Source: Siphonodentalium dalli (Eukaryota; Mollusca; Scaphopoda; Gadilida; Siphonodentaliidae). From it: a stretch of DNA of 64,000 nt. Positions 59,806 to 64,000 of this stretch are shown one piece after another (the stretch's first letter is position 1; each line of letters begins with the position of its first letter). Position numbers and translations under genes: made by a program. Below the pieces are notes generated by a model, which was not told the DNA's origin, did no database searches, and saw only the letters and a list, made by a program, of their open reading frames with translations. The stretch covers positions 269,011,426-269,075,425 of the forward strand of contig CP136063.1 of NCBI GenBank assembly GCA_032622095.1, given 5' to 3'.

Positions 59806-62800
59806 ATGGAACACGCACTGCAAACGACAGTTCATTGAATTTATCACAAATACTTTGTGAAACAAGACGTATTTTAGACCAGAATCGAGTTAATCCTCCC
59901 GTTAGTACGCACTGCAAAAACACACGAGAATTGCATAATAAGTATGAAAAGGAAAACTACTATATGGACAAATACAACGAAATAAATGACAGTATATACA
60001 ATGGCATGTCTGGAACTTATCAAGATCAAAATTATGCCCCCTTTGTTGGGGAAATAACTATTTTACAACCTTTTAACTCCAAACACAGTTATCATAATGC
60101 TGAATATGACAGTCAATGTATGGAGATTCCAAACCAACATTCATACCATACGGAGGGGCACAACCCACTCCAACCTCATACTTTAAGTTCAGAGTGGACC
60201 CCTCTAATATCCATTGATTTTTTTTTACAGAAACCGGATAGCCAGCAAACATATATGAATTTGCTGAACGAAACGCAAAGTGACCACGACTATGAAGAGA
60301 TAACAAAACGCATACTTTCTTACAGCCCGGACACTGATTCACGTGTAAATAGTCTGAGATATGTATTAAATCGAAAACAACCACAGGGAATTAAATGCAC
60401 ACAAAGTATTGAATACACACACCAGCAAACTCCGCAATTAAATCACGGAGAACTGAAAATATTGGCACTCAATGTATGTGGGCTGCGAAAAAAAACTCTT
60501 ATATCCTGAATTTAGAAAATTATGTGAAAGCCACGATATACTATGTTTCTCCGAAACTAAAACAGATAACTGTGATGAATTGAATCTTCCAGGCTATATG
60601 CTTTATATGAAAAATAGAACCCAGCTCTCGAGAGTAAGATCGGGTGGCATTGTAATCGGGGTGAAAACTGATCTGATAAGCTCAACTCGAATTATAGAAA
60701 CAAAATGCTAGTACGTACACTGGGCTGAGATACAAGCAAGACCCCCCAAACACAGTGAATGTAAGATATTGGTTGGAGCAGTCTATGTTCCACCCGAAAG
60801 TAGTAAGTATGCATCAGAGGAAGCGTACACACAAATTTTGAATGATTGCTTAAATTTGAGGGAAGATATAACTCGCGTTTTTATAACAGGTGACTTTAAC
60901 GCACGAACATCAGACACCGCTGAAAGGAACCTCGATATACCGGAAATTTAACAAACCTCACTGGATACATCAATATACCTAGATTTAGCCGATTTACCAA
61001 AAAAAGGTTTAATCAGGACAGAGTCAAAAACTCACAGGGACAAAAACTTTTACAATTTTGTAAATGTAATGAATTTTTCATCGCTAATGGACGAGTCGGA
61101 AACGATTTTGGTGTTGGAAAACTCACCTGCCGTGACGCATCTACAGTTGATTATATGGTATGCTCGGCTGAAGCCCTGCAATTGTTAAAACAATTCACAG
61201 TTGGAACATTCTGTAACTTATATTCCGACGAACATTGTCCCATTACAACAGAAATTACCCTTCCCATCGCTAATCCGACAAACATGATAGTACCGGTACC
61301 GCAAACCAATACAAATAGTAAAAAAAATATTAGAAATTGGGAAGAGGGAAAGTCCAGTGAATTTACACTGAACTTAGATCCAAGTATCATAAATAATGCA
61401 AATCTACTCCTTGATCAGATCGAAAGCGACAAATCTAGGTCCCCAGATATTAACCAAGTGGTGATCGTGGTATCAAACTTGCTATTAATTGCAGCTGATA
61501 ATACCTTTAGCAGACCAGTAAACAAAAAGAGTCGAAGAACGCACCGCAATAATAAACCATGGTTTACAAAAGCATGCTGGTCTACAAAAAAAGAGTATAG
61601 GAAGGCCGTTAGACACTATAAAAAATCCCCCCGTGGAGAAATGAAGCAGAATATGCATGACAAAGCAAGTGAATATAAAAGAGAAATGAATAGTGCTATA
61701 GGCAAATATAGAGAGAAAGCATCCGAAGAAATAGCACACATGAAATATAAAAACCCAAAGAAATTCTGGGCCTATCTAAATAACCGCGTGAAAACCAAGG
61801 CACCACCCATTGAAATAGGCAAATTTGAAGACTATTACCGAGAGTTGAATAGTGCAGTACATGATAGCAATGACACTGCCACTAAAATGGAGCATTCAGA
61901 TAGCAATGAATCACTAAATAAACCAATCAGTACAGATGAAATTAAAAAGGCACTGCATGGCTGGAAGAATAATAAAGCCTGTGGACAAAATATTATATTA
62001 AATGAATATCTTAAAGCATCATCAGATAAACTGTTAAACATATATGTTAGAGTATTTAACCATGTACTGAACTCTGGATGTATACCAGATGCATGGGGTA
62101 TAGGGACCATTGTCCCTATTTATAAAAATAAAGGTGACACCAAGGACCCAAAGAACTATAGGCCTATCACAATCCTAAGTTGCTTTGGGAAACTATTCAC
62201 AAAAATTCTCTCAAATAGGCTGTATGAATTTCTAGAAATTAATGACATTATTCAGGTAAACCAAGCAGGGTTCCGAAAGGATCACTCGACGGTTGATAAC
62301 TTATTCATATTGCATATGTTAGCAGAATTGACAAAGAATATAAATTCCAACCTTTACTGTGCCTTTATAGATTTCGAGAAGGCATTCGATAGAGTTTGGA
62401 GACATGGCCTGTGGCAGAAACTACTGTCATATGATAACAATGGAAATTTCTTCCAGGTCATTAGAAATATGTATCAGAACATAAAATCCTCTGTCAAGAC
62501 AGGAAATGAACATTCGGCATTCTTCCCATGCCTATCAGGAGTTAGGCAGGGCGTGAATCTATCGCCCGTCCTATTTTCTCTATTCCTCAACGACCTAGAG
62601 AAGTTTATGATAAACGAGGATATTGTAGGCCTCAAGAAAATATCAAATCAGATCGAAGAAGAATTGGATACCTATATGAAATTGCTTATAATTTTATATG
62701 CGGATGACACGGTGCTTATGGCTGAGACCCCAAAAAATTTACAAAAAGAACTAGATTCCTTCAGCAAGTATTGTAAGACTTGGAAACTTACTGTGAATAT

Positions 62801-63894
62801 AAACAAAACAAAGATCTTACTGATGTCCAAGCGTAGCTTACCACGTAACACCCATTTCTATTTAAATGGCATTAAACTTGAAGTAGTAAACAAATTCAAC
62901 TACTTGGGAATTGAACACACAAAATCTGGTTCGTATTCGGAAGCAAAACATATACTTGCAACAAAAGGAACCCATGCAATGTACACCGTGATTAAAAAAT
63001 CCAGAGTAAATAGCCTCTCAATAGCCAACCAATTTGATCTATTTGATGCCTAAGTGTTGCCAATATTATTGTATGGCTGTGAGGTCTGGGGTTATGGTGA
63101 TAACCCAGACCCTTGAAAATGTCAACAACAAATTTCTTAAACATATCCTGAATTTGAAACAATCAACCCCAAATTATATGATTTATGGTGAATCAGGAAG
63201 ATTCCCATTGGAACTCACAATAAAATTAAGACTTTTGAAATATTGGTCGAAAATTGAAAACATGCCCAATAAACGATATGGGAAAGTCCTCTATGAGTTA
63301 TCACTGAAACTTCTAAGTGAAGCAAATGAACGCACCGTTAAGTGGACAAGAGAAATTAAAGAAATCTTGGCTAGCTGCGACCAACCCCAGTTATTGACTG
63401 CTGATAAATTGCACTGTGCAGACCAATTTTTAGACTGTGTGAAAAGAAGCCTTATCAGGGACTATAAAATTAAGTGGAAATCCGAACGCGACACCTCAAG
63501 CAGAGGTAAGATATATCGTATATTCAAACAAGATATCAATTTTGAAAAATATTTGGATACCCCAGAAAGTAGAAACAGAACTGAATTCTGTAGACTCAGA
63601 ACAGCTAATCATAACATCCCAATTGAAACTGGGAGATGGAATGGGACAAATCATAAAGATAGAAAATGTCCCCTATGTACACACAAAATGATTGGAGATG
63701 AGTTCCATTATTTACTAGAATGTACAAAATATAGACAAATAAGGGAAAAAATCGTCCCAGAAAAATACCGTGGAAAAGCAAACATTATGATGATGAACAA
63801 AATTTTGAATTCACAAAACGCATCAACTCTAAACCAAGTATGCACACTTATGAGGAAGGTTCATAAGGATCTCTCTAATGTACTACAACCTTGA
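59806..63894 (+). pseudogene. LINE ORF2: AP-type endonuclease, reverse transcriptase, C-terminal zinc motif; broken
   Basis: Non-LTR retrotransposon polyprotein that would nick target DNA and prime reverse transcription. An N-terminal extension of about 210 residues (no ATG visible; likely 5'-truncated) leads to the endonuclease: LKILALNVCGL, ILCFSETK, RSGGIVIGVK, ITGDFNART and, later, VDYMVCS and SDEHCPI. The reverse transcriptase block (continuous frame to 63,053) has DPKNYRPITILSCFGKLF, QAGFRKDHSTVDN, FIDFEKAFDRVW, SGVRQGVNLSPVLFSLFLND and the catalytic ILYADDTVL (YADD codons 62697-62708). The C-terminus has CPLCTHKMIGDEFHYLLEC, a CX2C-H-C zinc motif. Damage: a frameshift in an A8 run near 60,490, TAG at 60709, a frameshift near 60,945, TAA at 63051 inside a conserved LFDA*VLPILLYGCEVWG stretch, and a frameshift near 63,100. 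Most motifs are still clear, so inactivation is moderately recent. CR1/L2-Jockey-group assignment is tentative. Confidence 0.85.
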
Positions 63895-64000
63895 TTTACT
63901 TTCCATATTCCACGTTACTTGACATGGTGCTTGGTTTTAAATAAGTTATTATTACCCCCTCCCCAACCCCGCTTTTTTTCTAAAGTTGAACTTGACATAT
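63895..64000 (+). other. Start of the LINE 3' tail at the window edge
   Basis: Non-coding sequence after the ORF2 stop, with a T-rich and C-rich stretch (ACCCCCTCCCCAACCCCGC). No poly-A or short tandem 3' tail is reached before the window ends. Confidence 0.4.

Overview
This window looks like metazoan, probably marine-invertebrate (lophotrochozoan-like), heterochromatin. I see no host gene, tRNA or rRNA that I can defend. It holds satellite DNA, small inverted-repeat elements, one Ty3/gypsy-type LTR retrotransposon and two decayed non-LTR retrotransposons (LINEs). The organism call rests only on the element types (a LINE whose ORF1 has an SGNH/esterase-like domain, a gypsy element, a 165-bp satellite) and is weak; no species can be named.

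Layout. (1) About 1-39,094 is one direct-orientation array of a 165-bp satellite (Sat1, roughly 230 monomers). A 462-bp inverted-repeat element interrupts it twice, at 1,478 and 7,375. The array was built by nested segmental tandem duplications of about 5.9, 1.98, 3.30, 2.41, 4.45 and 1.65 kb, so it has a layered higher-order structure. (2) About 39,095-43,894 is a foldback-like composite. Two arms of shared sequence face each other, and both carry Sat1 on the outside, then a piece of a second GC-rich satellite (Sat2), then the shared unique sequence. The centre holds a Sat2 array and a third diverged repeat (Sat3). On the right, Sat1 returns as only two monomers on the minus strand. (3) About 43,895-48,240 is non-coding, with a perfect 16-bp hairpin, a (TA)n microsatellite and several local duplications. 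(4) 48,379-56,460 is the 5' half of a LINE (ORF1 plus the start of ORF2), split by a 5,992-bp LTR retrotransposon. (5) About 56,460-59,805 is non-coding with a roughly 700-bp palindrome and several duplicated segments. (6) About 59,806-63,894 is a second LINE ORF2 (endonuclease, reverse transcriptase, C-terminal zinc motif) broken by frameshifts and stops, running into its 3' tail at the window edge.

How the parts relate. The LTR element is well defined: 752-bp LTRs with perfect TGTGCCAA/TTGGCACA ends, six mismatches between LTRs, and ACAA target duplications. It landed inside LINE ORF2, and that reading frame is continuous once the insertion and one ACAA are discounted. Its gag is intact, but pol is an in-frame deletion product that keeps the protease and the integrase C-terminal domain and lacks reverse transcriptase, RNase H and the integrase core. 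It would need enzymes supplied in trans. It also carries an unrecognised ORF with a PPPY motif just before the 3' LTR.

All coordinates of repeat blocks were read by eye and are approximate to tens of bases unless stated.
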